A stretch of DNA of 64,000 nucleotides. It comes from an uncultured Prevotella sp. GTDB taxonomy: Bacteria; Bacteroidota; Bacteroidia; Bacteroidales; Bacteroidaceae. Location of the stretch: the NCBI GenBank assembly GCA_900316565.1, contig ONDK01000009.1, forward strand, positions 1 through 64,000. The letters run 5' to 3'. This document shows, one piece after another, positions 7,753 to 16,918 of the stretch. Made by a program: the position numbers and the translations under genes. The number at the start of each line of letters is the position of its first letter. Position 1 is the first letter of the stretch. Below the pieces are notes generated by a model. That model searched no databases. It saw only the letters and a list, made by a program, of their open reading frames with translations, and was not told the origin of the DNA.

Positions 7753-8589
7753 ATGATAGACATTCAAAACCTCAGTTACAGATACCCGGGAGCATCCCGT
7801 AAAGTCTTCTCCGACTTTTCGTTGAAGATCTCCGACGGTAGAATTTACGGTCTCCTCGGTAAGAACGGTACCGGCAAGTCGACACTGCTGTACCTTATCA
7901 GTGGACTGCTGCGACCTTCGAAGGACTCTTTGGTAACAGTCGACGGCGTGAGTAGTTTCGAGCGCCGGCCTGAAATGCTCCGGGATATCTACCTCGTATC
8001 CGAGGACGACACCCTGCCGGGCATCTCCCTGAAGGAGTACTTGAAGATTTGCGCTTCGTTCTATCCCATGTTCAGCGAAGAGACATTCTACCAGTGCCTT
8101 TCCGATTTCGACATGCCCACCGACATCCGTAACCTCCATGCCCTTTCGATGGGACAGCGCAAGAAGGTTACCATGAGCACAGCATTGGCCTCTGGCTGCC
8201 GTCTCCTGCTCATGGACGAGCCCACCAACGGCCTCGACATACCGTCGAAGGCTCTCTTCCGTAAGGTCGTGGCGAGGAATATGAGTGATGACCGCACGAT
8301 GATAGTCTCCACCCATCAGGTCCACGACGTGGAACCGCTCCTCGACCACATTATTATATTAGACCAGAGCCATATACTTCTGGACGCGTCCGTCGACGAC
8401 ATCACCAGCCGTTACGCCTTCCGTAATGTATCGCCGGAAGAGGCCCAGTCGACTGATGTCCTCTACACCGAGCCCGGTCCTATGGGGCTTGCAGCGATAG
8501 TAAGAAGACGGGACGGTGAGGCAGAGACCCAGGTGAACCTGGAACTGCTCTTCGATTATGTAGAACTGTCGCATGGCGCGATAAGATAA
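7753..8589 (+). CDS. ABC transporter ATP-binding protein
   Basis: The 278-residue cytoplasmic ATPase has Walker A GKNGTGKST (36-44), a signature LSMGQRK (131-137) that departs from LSGGQ, Walker B LLLMDEP (151-157), and the switch histidine in STHQVHD. The layout matches exporters of the YtrB/EcsA/CcmA type. It is first in an operon with a polytopic membrane protein (45 bp on), a lipoprotein, a YtrA-type repressor and an outer-membrane barrel. YtrA-controlled ABC systems of Firmicutes respond to wall-active antibiotics or affect the cell wall; that function is only an analogy here. The start is supported by the MIDIQNLSYRY beginning usual for these domains. Confidence 0.92.
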   Translation: MIDIQNLSYRYPGASRKVFSDFSLKISDGRIYGLLGKNGTGKSTLLYLISGLLRPSKDSLVTVDGVSSFERRPEMLRDIYLVSEDDTLPGISLKEYLKICASFYPMFSEETFYQCLSDFDMPTDIRNLHALSMGQRKKVTMSTALASGCRLLLMDEPTNGLDIPSKALFRKVVARNMSDDRTMIVSTHQVHDVEPLLDHIIILDQSHILLDASVDDITSRYAFRNVSPEEAQSTDVLYTEPGPMGLAAIVRRRDGEAETQVNLELLFDYVELSHGAIR

Positions 8590-8634
8590 CTGCGGCATCT
8601 CCACACTGACAAAAGATTTAAAAAAGAAAATATT

Positions 8635-9510
8635 ATGGACACAACAAACAAATACAATCAGAACGGCACTGATACAGCACAGACGGGCACGCCCACTACT
8701 GGTACAGAGACCATGCCGACGGCCCTCGGCGGCTTAGGCAAGATGCTGGTCTTCTACATAGTGCTCAACAGGGCCTTCTACCTTCAGGTAGCCGGTATCT
8801 TCCTGACCATCATCCTCCTCGCCACAGTACCTAACTGTCTGTTGAGCGACTCTGCGGGCTATGGTTATACGACAGGCCTGGCCAGTGTCATAGGCTCCGT
8901 AGCAGCGATATACTTCTCCACCTGTGGCGCGTTCATCGTCAGCGACCTCAGCCACCGCCATCAGCGTGTCGCCATATTCATGCTTCCGGCAAGCAAGATG
9001 GAGAAATTCCTGGCGCGTTACGTCCACCTGATGGTCCTCGTCCCGCTGGCGGCATTCGTCGGCATTGGCGTTGGCGACATACTGCAGATGATTCTCTCCA
9101 AGGCTACCATCGGCGACTATAACTCCATCATCGCCACCTGTGCCGGTTATATGTCGTTTGCCGGCGTGGAAGGTCCCTTGAATGTCATAGACCCACTCGT
9201 GGCACTGATATATTTCAACTCACTGTTCCTGGCCGTAGGTGCCATCTTCCGCCGTCATGCGTGGCTGAAGAGCAATATCTTCATCTTCATGGGAATGATA
9301 GTCCTGTTAATTGTGGCGGCCTTCCTGATGAAATCCTTGCTTGACATGATATATGGCTACAACGGCTACGAAATAGAACTCCTCGCCAGTACCCCACGAA
9401 GTATCGTCCTCTGTGCCATCTCCATCGTCCTGGCAGCATTCAACTACTGGTTCGGCTACCACATATACAGCAGAATGCAAGTAGCCGCCAACCGATGGTA
9501 TAACTTCTAA
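8635..9510 (+). CDS. Multi-pass membrane protein, probable ABC permease partner
   Basis: This 291-residue protein has a polar 30-residue N-terminus rich in T, G and Q, then about six hydrophobic segments: near 50-66, 80-103, 130-150, 180-205, 218-238 and 260-280. I do not recognise a named family. Its place 45 bp after a lone ABC ATPase, with no other permease nearby, makes it the likely transmembrane partner. The segment SHRHQRVAIFMLPASKMEKFLARY resembles the LPxSRxEKFLxRY loop of ABC-2-like membrane proteins in Bacteroidota. The exported substrate is unknown. Confidence 0.7.
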   Translation: MDTTNKYNQNGTDTAQTGTPTTGTETMPTALGGLGKMLVFYIVLNRAFYLQVAGIFLTIILLATVPNCLLSDSAGYGYTTGLASVIGSVAAIYFSTCGAFIVSDLSHRHQRVAIFMLPASKMEKFLARYVHLMVLVPLAAFVGIGVGDILQMILSKATIGDYNSIIATCAGYMSFAGVEGPLNVIDPLVALIYFNSLFLAVGAIFRRHAWLKSNIFIFMGMIVLLIVAAFLMKSLLDMIYGYNGYEIELLASTPRSIVLCAISIVLAAFNYWFGYHIYSRMQVAANRWYNF

Positions 9511-9577
9511 AGAACAAGAGATACATAGTGAAACTATAATAAAGCTATTTTTAAATTAAAAATAATAGATTAATAAT

Positions 9578-10414
9578 ATGAAAAAGGAATTGTTATTTGT
9601 CATGGTGATGGCCTTTACAGTACTGTCAATGACAGCGTGCAGGGTCGTTCCGAAAGAGGATTACGGCGAGATAACGAAGAAGACCATCAACGTCGGACCG
9701 TTCACAGACATAGAGAGCGATGGCTATGCCGACATACATTATATTCCTTCCGATACCTACGAGGTGCAGGTGTCGGCACCGCAGAAGCTCATCGACAAAA
9801 TGAAGATAAAGGTACACGATGGTACCCTTTGCATAGACATGAACGACGACAATAATAATGTCCATATAACCCTCTTTGGCTCCAGTACGGGAAGAGCCGA
9901 CGACGGCGTGGACGTATATGTCAAGGCACCTACACTGAAATCGGTAGAGATGCTTGGCTCCGGCAATTTCAGATGCGACAGCACTTTTAAGGCTAAGAAT
10001 TTCAGCATCACGACAAGTGGCTCAGGTGATGTGAGGATGAAGACAGTAGAGTGCAGCGGAAGCCTTGTCGTCTCCACCCAGGGCTCCGGCGACGTTGTAA
10101 TGAAAGACATTAAGGCTACAGATGTCAGTCTGACCACCAGTGGCAGTGGCGACATCGTCTTCAATGTTGCCGGTGCGCAGAAGGCATCCATCGTGACCCA
10201 AGGTTCCGGCGATATCTCCGCCCGCGTCGGCAATGTCCCGGCAATAGAGTTGAACACCTCAGGCTCCGGAGATATTGTCGTGGACTGCGACAACTGCGGT
10301 GCCATTACCGGTTCCAGCGATGGCTCCGGCGACGTGTCGGTGCGCGGAACGGCGAAATCGTGCAACGTTGAGTCGTCGGGTTCCGGCGATGTAGTTACAA
10401 CAATACACCAATAA
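9578..10414 (+). CDS. DUF2807 (head GIN domain) beta-helical lipoprotein
   Basis: The protein has 278 residues. The N-terminus is a lipoprotein signal with C21 in LSMTAC. From about residue 120 to the end, seven copies of a motif around GSGD (TSGSGDV, TQGSGDV, TSGSGDI, TQGSGDI, TSGSGDI, SDGSGDV, SSGSGDV) recur about every 20-25 residues. This pattern fits the right-handed beta-helix of the DUF2807 family. It is 14 bp from the GntR gene and 67 bp after the membrane protein. The function of the family is not established; a binding scaffold or a passive envelope spacer are possible. Confidence 0.88.
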   Translation: MKKELLFVMVMAFTVLSMTACRVVPKEDYGEITKKTINVGPFTDIESDGYADIHYIPSDTYEVQVSAPQKLIDKMKIKVHDGTLCIDMNDDNNNVHITLFGSSTGRADDGVDVYVKAPTLKSVEMLGSGNFRCDSTFKAKNFSITTSGSGDVRMKTVECSGSLVVSTQGSGDVVMKDIKATDVSLTTSGSGDIVFNVAGAQKASIVTQGSGDISARVGNVPAIELNTSGSGDIVVDCDNCGAITGSSDGSGDVSVRGTAKSCNVESSGSGDVVTTIHQ

Positions 10415-10427
10415 AAACTTTTTTCCC

Positions 10428-10796
10428 GTGGCATTCAACAGCAATAAGGCTATATACCTCCAGATGGCGGACAACGTTGCCGATGACATCCTTGCAGGAC
10501 GTTACGGTCCTGACGAGCGGATACCGTCGGTGCGTGAGTTTGCCGGGACCATCGGCGTGAACCCCAACACCGCAGTGAAGGCCTATGACGAGCTCGCCCG
10601 CGACGGCATCATCTATAACCGTCGTGGACTGGGCTTCTTCGTGTCGCCGGAGGCACGCCACCACATCCTTGAGAAACGTAAAAAGGAATTTTTCCGCGAC
10701 GTCCTGCCGGAGGTCGCCAAGACGATGAGGCTCCTCGGCATCTCCAATGACGAGCTCCTCGAGCATGTCAATGATATAACAGTAACACAAGATTAG
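10428..10796 (+). CDS. GntR-family transcriptional regulator, YtrA type
   Basis: At 122 residues this is only the winged-helix DNA-binding domain plus a short helical tail, as in the YtrA subfamily. It begins with GTG (MAFNSNKAIYLQMADNV), and the helix-turn-helix lies at about 33-60 (RIPSVREFAGTIGVNPNTAVKAYDEL). No effector domain is present, so the ligand is not predictable. It lies 13 bp after the DUF2807 gene and 3 bp before the outer-membrane barrel gene. The likely target is the inverted repeat at 7466-7489. The short C-terminal tail probably mediates dimerisation. Confidence 0.92.
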   Translation: MAFNSNKAIYLQMADNVADDILAGRYGPDERIPSVREFAGTIGVNPNTAVKAYDELARDGIIYNRRGLGFFVSPEARHHILEKRKKEFFRDVLPEVAKTMRLLGISNDELLEHVNDITVTQD

Positions 10797-10799
10797 AAT

Positions 10800-13028
10800 A
10801 TGAGACGATTACTATCTTTATTTTTCATGACCTCAGTCTCCGCCCTTGCCATGGCGCAGGCACCCAAGGACTCTACCTATCAGCTCACGGCGCAGGACTC
10901 CATAAACCTCAAACAGTATGACCTTAAGGAGGTCGTCGTGGAGGGTGTGCGTAAATATGTGAAGAGCGACATCGACAAGCTGACCTACGACGTCCAGGCC
11001 GACGAGGAGTCGAAGACCAAGTCGGTGCTGGATATGCTCCGAAAGGTGCCGCTCGTCACTGTCGACGGACAGGACAAGATCAGGGTCAAGGGTCAGACCG
11101 CGTTCAAGATATACAAAAACGGCCACCCAGACCCGTCGTTCAGCAGCCAGAGCGTGGAACAGATCCTGAAGTCGATGCCGGCTTCCAGCATCAAGAAGAT
11201 AGAGGTTATCACGGACCCCGGAGCGAAGTATGATGCCGAGGGGACGACCTACATCCTCAATATCGTGATGAACGACGGTACCAACATGCGTGGTGTCTCC
11301 GGCAACGTGAGTGCGGAAACGAATCAGCACGGCGGCGTGCGCAGTGGTGTGAACATTACGGCGCAGACGGGTAAGTTTGTGTTCGCTGTGAACTACAGCC
11401 TCATACACCTTATGCCTAAGGACCAGAAGAATAAGAGTGCTTCGGCAAGCTTCTACAAGGATAGTGGCGAGAGCTTGTACCACACCTTTCAGTCGCAGTG
11501 CCGTCTTAACGTGCATGTCGTCGATTTCTCCGCCAGCTATGATATCGACTCGCTGAACCTGCTTTCGATGTCTTTGGGAGGATATTACTATAATGTAAGA
11601 AAGGGTGACGTCGCCGATGGTACCACGAGCCGTTTCGATGCCGCCATGCAGCCCCTGTACAGCTATGATGAGCATTATGCGATGTTGCGAAACGACTATT
11701 ACAACTTCAACGGGCGCGTCGACTACCAGCATAAGACGCACCGCGAGGGCGAGGTGCTGACATTGTCGTATATGGGCTCCACCACGCGCCAGAACGATAA
11801 TATGGGTCATACGTTCTCCAATATGGTCAATATGCCGGTGAGCTATGACGCTTACAAGCAATATCAGGAAGAGAAGTTCTTTGAGCATACGTGGCAGGCC
11901 GACTATGTGCGTCCCTTAGGCAAGAACAATACGTTGGAGGGTGGCGCGAAATACATATACCGTCTGAACAAGAGCAACACACTGATGGACTATTCCACCG
12001 ATGACAATGACCTGCACAACCGCTTCAAGCATACAACGCAGGTGGCAGCAGCTTATGCGGAGTGGCTCGGGAAGTACGGAAAGTGGAGCACGCGCGCCGG
12101 CCTCCGCTATGAGTACAGCTATATGCACGCCTCATATCCTGACGGATCGGGGACGTCGTTCCATAAAAGTCTCTCCGACTGGTGTCCTTCGGCAAGCGTA
12201 CAGTATAACTTTGACGATGACAATAACCTGCGCTTCAACTATGGCACATCCATCAACCGTCCAGGCATCAGCTACCTCAATCCGGCAAGGATAAGCACTC
12301 CTACAAGTCTTACCTATGGTAATCCTGACTTGAACAGTGCCATGACCCATATCCTCGCGCTGACGTTTACGCATACGGGAAAGGTGACATTCAACATCAG
12401 TCCGGCAGTGTATATCACCAATGACTTGATAGACGACATAAATTTTGTCAGTAAAGGCATCGATGTGTCGACATATGGCAACGTGGTCCACGAGCATAAC
12501 TTCTGGATGACCTATTATCTGCAGGTAAACCCGTGGAAGGGTGCTGACCTCTCGTTCAACGGCGGAACAGGACATTCCCTGGAGAAGAACCCCAGCGTGG
12601 GGACCGGAGGACTGAGTCTCAGCGGATGGAGCGGCAATGGCTCGCTGAACTTATCGCAGAAACTGCCGTGGGAGCTGATGCTGTCAATGGGCGGCGGTCT
12701 CAACTACGGACGTGAGCCGGAGACGGTGTACGGCTATGGCGGACATTACGTCTGGAACTACATATCCCTCCAGCGCTCGTTCCTGAAAGACAAAAGGTTG
12801 ACGGTAAGACTTGAGGGCTATAATCTGCTGCATCCTAATAACAATATAATCAGCCATACCGTCCAGGGTGACACGACGGGATGGAACCGTTGGGAACATG
12901 ACAACCGCCAGTATGGTATTTCAATCTCCTACCGTTTCGGAAAACTCAATACTTCCGTCAAGCACACCGACAAGACCATTGAGAACAATGATGTCGTCGG
13001 CGGAATTAAGACCGGAGGCGGAAAATAA
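10800..13028 (+). CDS. Outer-membrane beta-barrel protein (TonB receptor-like)
   Basis: The 742-residue protein has a signal peptide (1-19, ending AMAQA). A plug-like domain follows with LKEVVVEGVR, SVLDMLRKVPLVTVDGQDKI, the SSIKKIEVITDPGAKYDAEGT segment and ILNIVM, which are typical of TonB-dependent plugs. From about 190 it is a barrel of the OMP_b-brl_3 type. The usual N-terminal carboxypeptidase-like domain of Bacteroidota receptors is missing, and no SusD partner is present. It starts 3 bp after the GntR gene, so it belongs to the same operon. It could move the product of the ABC exporter across the outer membrane or act in envelope maintenance; both are inference. Confidence 0.85.
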   Translation: MRRLLSLFFMTSVSALAMAQAPKDSTYQLTAQDSINLKQYDLKEVVVEGVRKYVKSDIDKLTYDVQADEESKTKSVLDMLRKVPLVTVDGQDKIRVKGQTAFKIYKNGHPDPSFSSQSVEQILKSMPASSIKKIEVITDPGAKYDAEGTTYILNIVMNDGTNMRGVSGNVSAETNQHGGVRSGVNITAQTGKFVFAVNYSLIHLMPKDQKNKSASASFYKDSGESLYHTFQSQCRLNVHVVDFSASYDIDSLNLLSMSLGGYYYNVRKGDVADGTTSRFDAAMQPLYSYDEHYAMLRNDYYNFNGRVDYQHKTHREGEVLTLSYMGSTTRQNDNMGHTFSNMVNMPVSYDAYKQYQEEKFFEHTWQADYVRPLGKNNTLEGGAKYIYRLNKSNTLMDYSTDDNDLHNRFKHTTQVAAAYAEWLGKYGKWSTRAGLRYEYSYMHASYPDGSGTSFHKSLSDWCPSASVQYNFDDDNNLRFNYGTSINRPGISYLNPARISTPTSLTYGNPDLNSAMTHILALTFTHTGKVTFNISPAVYITNDLIDDINFVSKGIDVSTYGNVVHEHNFWMTYYLQVNPWKGADLSFNGGTGHSLEKNPSVGTGGLSLSGWSGNGSLNLSQKLPWELMLSMGGGLNYGREPETVYGYGGHYVWNYISLQRSFLKDKRLTVRLEGYNLLHPNNNIISHTVQGDTTGWNRWEHDNRQYGISISYRFGKLNTSVKHTDKTIENNDVVGGIKTGGGK

Positions 13029-13073
13029 TCTATGCTTCCGAAACCTGGGAGGCACCGCGCCATCTTGCCACCG

Positions 13074-15383
13074 TTACTCCGGGTCTACGTCGTAATATAT
13101 CTGCAGAGCCCCGTAGCGGTGGTCATCCTCCATCGCTTTTTGGACAACGCGCAGCGACTGCCGCACACGGCGGTAGTCGAGGCCGTTTTCCAGTTTAAGC
13201 ACTATCTTCCTTATATACAACAGTTTTATCCTGCCTATGGCAGGCTTGTCGGGACCGAGGACACGGGAGCCGAAGAGCTGGCGCAGGCGGTTGCCGAGGT
13301 CGGTGGCGGCATTGCCCACCACGCTGTCGTCGCGATGCTTTAGGTAGACATATATAAGATGATAGAACGGCGGGTAATGGAACGCGCGCCGTTCCGCCGT
13401 CAGCTGCCGGTAGAAAGAACGGTAGTCGTTGGCGACTACCTGATGGATGACAGGCAGGTCGGGGTTCTTGGTTTGGAGGATGACAAGTCCGCGCTTTCCT
13501 TTGCGTCCGGCGCGTCCGCTGACCTGGCTGATCATGTTGAACGCATGCTCGTAGGCCCGGAAGTCGGGGTAGTTGAGCATGGTGTCGGCATCGAGGACGC
13601 CGACGACAGAGACATTGTCGAAGTCCAGGCCTTTCGTCACCATCTGTGTGCCGATAAGGATGTTGGTCTTGCCGGCGGAGAAGTCGTTGATGATACGCTC
13701 GTAGGCGTTGCGGGTCTGGGTGGTGTCGAGGTCCATCCTCGCCACACGCGCCTCAGGGAAGATGTCGCGGATATAGTCCTCAATCTTCTCCGTGCCGTAG
13801 CCGCGCCCGCGGATGTCCTTGCATCCGCAGTTCGGACAGACGTCGGGGATGCGGTAGACGGCTCCGCAGTAATGACACGTGAGGAGGTTCAGCCGTTTGT
13901 GCAGGGTGAGGCTGACATCGCAGTTCTCGCATTTCGGCACCCAGCCACAGTCGGGACATTCTATCATTGGCGCAAAGCCACGGCGGTTCTGGAACAGGAT
14001 GGCCTGGTGCCCGCTCTTGAGAGCCGCGCGGACGGCCGACAGCAGCCGTGGGGAGAACGGGCCGCTCATCATCTTACGGTGGCGGAGGTCCTTGACATCG
14101 ACGACCTCCACGGCGGGAAGCTCTATGCCCTTGTATCTCTGGTCGAGGCGCACATAGCCGTATTTGCCGGTCTCGGCGTTGTGGTATGTCTCCATCGACG
14201 GCGTGGCGGTGCCCAAGAGGGTCTTGGCACCGTACATCTGTGCCAGGACTATTGCCGCTGAGCGGGCGTGATAGCGTGGGGCGGGCTCCTGTTGCTTGAA
14301 ACTTGTCTCGTGCTCCTCGTCGATAATAACCAGGCCAAGGTCGCGGAAAGGAAGGAAAACGGCGCTGCGGGCACCGAGGATGATGTCGTAAGGGCTGTCG
14401 GAGAGTTGTTTCCGCCATATCTCCACCCGTTCGTTGTCGCTGTATTTGCTGTGGTAGATGCCAAGCCTGCTGCCAAAGATGTTCTGCAGGCGCTGCGTTA
14501 TCTGCACCGTCAGAGCTATCTCGGGTAGAAGGTAGAGGACCTGCTTGTGCTCGCTGATGGCCTTTTCTATAAGATGTATGTATATCTCTGTCTTGCCTGA
14601 TGAGGTGACACCGTGGAGGAGGACGACGTTATGACTTGCAAACTGCTTGCCGATAGCGTCGAAGGCGGTCTGCTGGGCTTCGCTGAGGGTTTTCATGCGG
14701 TCGAGGTGTTCCTCTCCGGCATTGTTCAGCCGTCCCACTTCTTTCTTATATGTATACAGTATGCCCTTGTCGGTAAGTCCCTTTATTGTCGCAAGGGTGG
14801 AATGCGACTGGTTCATCAGTTCCTCTCGGGTGACGGCCGAGGATGTCTTGACTGCTGATTTCGTATCGACGGAGGGAAAGAGAGGCGACTCTGTGGACGG
14901 TTCGCCGCCATCGGCTCTTCCCGACAAAGAGAGGAAAACGTTCAGGGCGTTTAGCTGCTTGGGCGCGCGCATGAGCATGCCGCGGGCGATGGCGATACTG
15001 CGGGAACCGTAGTATGTTGGCGACAAAGCGATGAAAAGCTCGGTGCGGGGACGCCATCCTTCCTCGGCTTTAAGCCCTGAGGGCAAGGCGGCCTTATAGA
15101 CGTCGCCGATAGGGGAGAGGTAGTAGTCGGAGACCCATTGCCATAGCCTGAGCTGCTTCTCCGGTACCGACGGCTCATCATCGAGTACCTGAACTATGTT
15201 CTTTATCTCGAAGGCGGGCTTGCGGTCATGGACTGCCGCCACGATACCGATATATCTCTTCGTCTTTCCCAACGGGCACAGCACACGCTTTCCCACGGCC
15301 ATAGCGCTTTCCAGGGCTGTGGGGACGCCGTAGGTGAACAGGCCGTCCAACGGCAATGGTAATATTATGTCGGCATACTTCAC
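13074..15383 (-). CDS. priA: Primosomal protein N' (replication restart helicase)
   Basis: PriA recognises collapsed replication forks and reloads the replicative helicase. The 769-residue protein shows Walker A GVTSSGKT (258-265), DEEH (355-358) and eight zinc-binding cysteines (476, 479, 485, 488, 503, 506, 516, 519). The N-terminal DNA-binding region starts at MKYADIILPLPL. A low-complexity stretch rich in S, E and P at about 155-190 lies in the winged-helix region and is longer than in E. coli. It converges with the outer-membrane barrel gene, with only 45 bp between the stops and no obvious terminator. Confidence 0.96.
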   Translation of the reverse strand: MKYADIILPLPLDGLFTYGVPTALESAMAVGKRVLCPLGKTKRYIGIVAAVHDRKPAFEIKNIVQVLDDEPSVPEKQLRLWQWVSDYYLSPIGDVYKAALPSGLKAEEGWRPRTELFIALSPTYYGSRSIAIARGMLMRAPKQLNALNVFLSLSGRADGGEPSTESPLFPSVDTKSAVKTSSAVTREELMNQSHSTLATIKGLTDKGILYTYKKEVGRLNNAGEEHLDRMKTLSEAQQTAFDAIGKQFASHNVVLLHGVTSSGKTEIYIHLIEKAISEHKQVLYLLPEIALTVQITQRLQNIFGSRLGIYHSKYSDNERVEIWRKQLSDSPYDIILGARSAVFLPFRDLGLVIIDEEHETSFKQQEPAPRYHARSAAIVLAQMYGAKTLLGTATPSMETYHNAETGKYGYVRLDQRYKGIELPAVEVVDVKDLRHRKMMSGPFSPRLLSAVRAALKSGHQAILFQNRRGFAPMIECPDCGWVPKCENCDVSLTLHKRLNLLTCHYCGAVYRIPDVCPNCGCKDIRGRGYGTEKIEDYIRDIFPEARVARMDLDTTQTRNAYERIINDFSAGKTNILIGTQMVTKGLDFDNVSVVGVLDADTMLNYPDFRAYEHAFNMISQVSGRAGRKGKRGLVILQTKNPDLPVIHQVVANDYRSFYRQLTAERRAFHYPPFYHLIYVYLKHRDDSVVGNAATDLGNRLRQLFGSRVLGPDKPAIGRIKLLYIRKIVLKLENGLDYRRVRQSLRVVQKAMEDDHRYGALQIYYDVDPE

Positions 15384-15412
15384 TTTTTCAGTCTCTCTCA
15401 GTTAGTGCTTTG

Positions 15413-15444
15413 CAAAGTTAATGGTTTCCACTTATACGGACAAA
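15413..15444 (-). promoter_or_regulatory. Promoter of priA
   Basis: On the minus strand TTTG (15444-15441), a 20-base spacer and TAACTTTG (15420-15413) precede the priA start at 15383. Confidence 0.7.
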
Positions 15445-15556
15445 TCTTTTGTGCAAAAGGTGGTGCTGAGTAGTTTTATACGACTACTAATCGTTAAATA
15501 AATATAAAAATGAAATTTAAGCCGTGTCTGCGCCCTCCCGTTTATATTTATTTGTG

Positions 15557-15782
15557 TACCTTTGCAGCCGCGATTGTGGGCTGGACTTAGAAAGCCCATA
15601 GCCGGCAGTGTGTGAATAGCTTTGTCTTTGGCCGGACATGGTGGTTCGGGAATCATTGTCATTAAAGCATTCAGGGATAATGCTGGATGGTCTCTTTTAG
15701 ACTGGAGGCGCCGTGAAGGTTCCTGTTTTTCGCAAAGTATCTTTTTATAAAAACGTTTTTAAAGTAGCATTTTTTAATCTTT
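15557..15782 (+). promoter_or_regulatory. rplM promoter (-7 box) and long structured leader
   Basis: TACCTTTG lies at 15557-15564; no good -33 element is found. The leader of about 210 nt before rplM has no gene. It contains TGGGCT...AGCCCA near 15577-15598 and CCGGC...GCCGG near 15602-15635. Ribosomal protein operons are often controlled through such leaders, but I cannot match this one to a known class. Nothing else is seen in the rest of the 400-bp gap apart from the priA promoter. Confidence 0.5.
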
Positions 15783-16247
15783 ATGGACACTTTAAGTTAC
15801 AAGACTATTTCCGCCAACAAGGAGACAGCTAAGAAGGAGTGGGTCATCGTTGACGCCACTGACCAGATTGTGGGCCGCCTGTGCTCAAAGGTTGCTAAGC
15901 TGATCCGCGGAAAGTACAAACCAAATTTCACTCCAAACGTAGACTGTGGTGACAACGTTATCATCGTCAACGCTAGCAAGGTCGTCTTCTCCGGTAAGAA
16001 GGAGACAGACAAAATCTACACACGTTACACTGGTTATCCAGGTGGACAGCGCTTCAACACTCCCGCTGACCTCCGTACACGCAAGGGCGGTATCGACAAG
16101 ATGATCCGTCACGCTGTGAAGGGCATGCTGCCAAAGGGTCGTCTCGGCCGTCAGCTGATAGACAACCTGTATGTTATCGAAGGTGCCGAGCTCGGTGGCC
16201 TCGAGGCTCAGAAGCCAAAGAAGATTGATATTAACCAGTATAAATAA
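15783..16247 (+). CDS. rplM: 50S ribosomal protein L13
   Basis: L13 is an early assembly protein of the large subunit. The 154-residue product shows the family blocks WVIVDATDQIVGRLCSKVAK, GDNVIIVNASKV, YTRYTGYPGG and AVKGMLPKGRLGR. A short Bacteroidota-type N-terminal lead (MDTLSYKTISANKET) precedes the core. It is first of rplM-rpsI, with 10 bp to rpsI. Confidence 0.98.
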   Translation: MDTLSYKTISANKETAKKEWVIVDATDQIVGRLCSKVAKLIRGKYKPNFTPNVDCGDNVIIVNASKVVFSGKKETDKIYTRYTGYPGGQRFNTPADLRTRKGGIDKMIRHAVKGMLPKGRLGRQLIDNLYVIEGAELGGLEAQKPKKIDINQYK

Positions 16248-16257
16248 GTAGAGAACG

Positions 16258-16644
16258 ATGGAAACAATTAATGCAATCGGTCGCCGTAAGAGTGCGGTAG
16301 CTCGCGTCTACCTGACAGAGGGCACCGGTAAAATCACAATAAACAAGAGAGACATCGAGAATTTCTTCCCATCAGCAATCCTGCGTTACGTGGTAAAGCA
16401 GCCTCTGCAGTTGCTCGGTGTTGAGGGACAGTACGATATTAAGGCAAACCTCGACGGTGGCGGTTTCACCGGTCAGAGCCAGGCTCTGCGCCTCGCTATT
16501 GCCCGTGCTCTCGTAAAGGTTAACGCTGAAGACAAGAAGCAGCTTAAGGACGCAGGCTTCCTCACACGCGACAGCCGTGCTGTTGAGCGTAAGAAGCCAG
16601 GACAGCCGAAGGCTCGTCGTCACTTCCAGTTCAGTAAGCGTTAA
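16258..16644 (+). CDS. rpsI: 30S ribosomal protein S9
   Basis: S9 binds the head of the small subunit and reaches the P-site tRNA with its C-terminal tail. The 128-residue protein starts with INAIGRRKSAVARVYL and ends with the conserved KKPGQPKARRHFQFSKR tail. It is 10 bp after rplM. No T-run terminator follows, so transcription may continue through the hairpin array into rpsB. Confidence 0.98.
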   Translation: METINAIGRRKSAVARVYLTEGTGKITINKRDIENFFPSAILRYVVKQPLQLLGVEGQYDIKANLDGGGFTGQSQALRLAIARALVKVNAEDKKQLKDAGFLTRDSRAVERKKPGQPKARRHFQFSKR

Positions 16645-16657
16645 TATTCGTTTAGTA

Positions 16658-16883
16658 TCTAAACCGGCAGGATCCTTCTGGCTACTTGCCGGCTGATTCT
16701 GAACAGCAGCCCACGGATGGCCATGCGGCCATCTCCGCCTTAAGCCGGAGCGCTTGGGTTATGTATGCCGCCGCTCAAGTGACGGCCTCCAAAAAGCGCT
16801 TGGGTTGTGTTGCCGCCATTCGTGACGGCATCCAAAAAGCGCTTGGGTTGTGTTTGCCGTCGTTATGCGACGGCCTCCAAGAA
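16658..16883. repeat. Hairpin array between rpsI and rpsB
   Basis: Two or three stem-loops come first: CCGGCA...TGCCGG at about 16662-16692, GATGGCC-ATGC-GGCCATC at about 16716-16733, and CTCCG...CGGAG at about 16734-16751. Three direct repeat units starting GCGCTTGGGTT follow at 16750, 16796 and 16839 (46, 43 and 45 nt). Each unit holds a stem-loop around GCCG...CGGC. The stem sequence differs among the units; in the third it is a perfect GCCGTCG/CGACGGC. Confidence 0.8.
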
Positions 16884-16918
16884 TTAAAAAGAAAGTAAAC
16901 AACAAAAAAGAAAACAAA

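Noticed and set aside
7614..7802. Short plus-strand frame before the ABC ATPase
   Set aside because: It overlaps the ATPase start in another frame, crosses the leader hairpin and has no family marks.
16750..16883. CRISPR array
   Set aside because: The repeats have internal hairpins but no unique spacers and no cas genes nearby; they are direct repeats of the whole unit.
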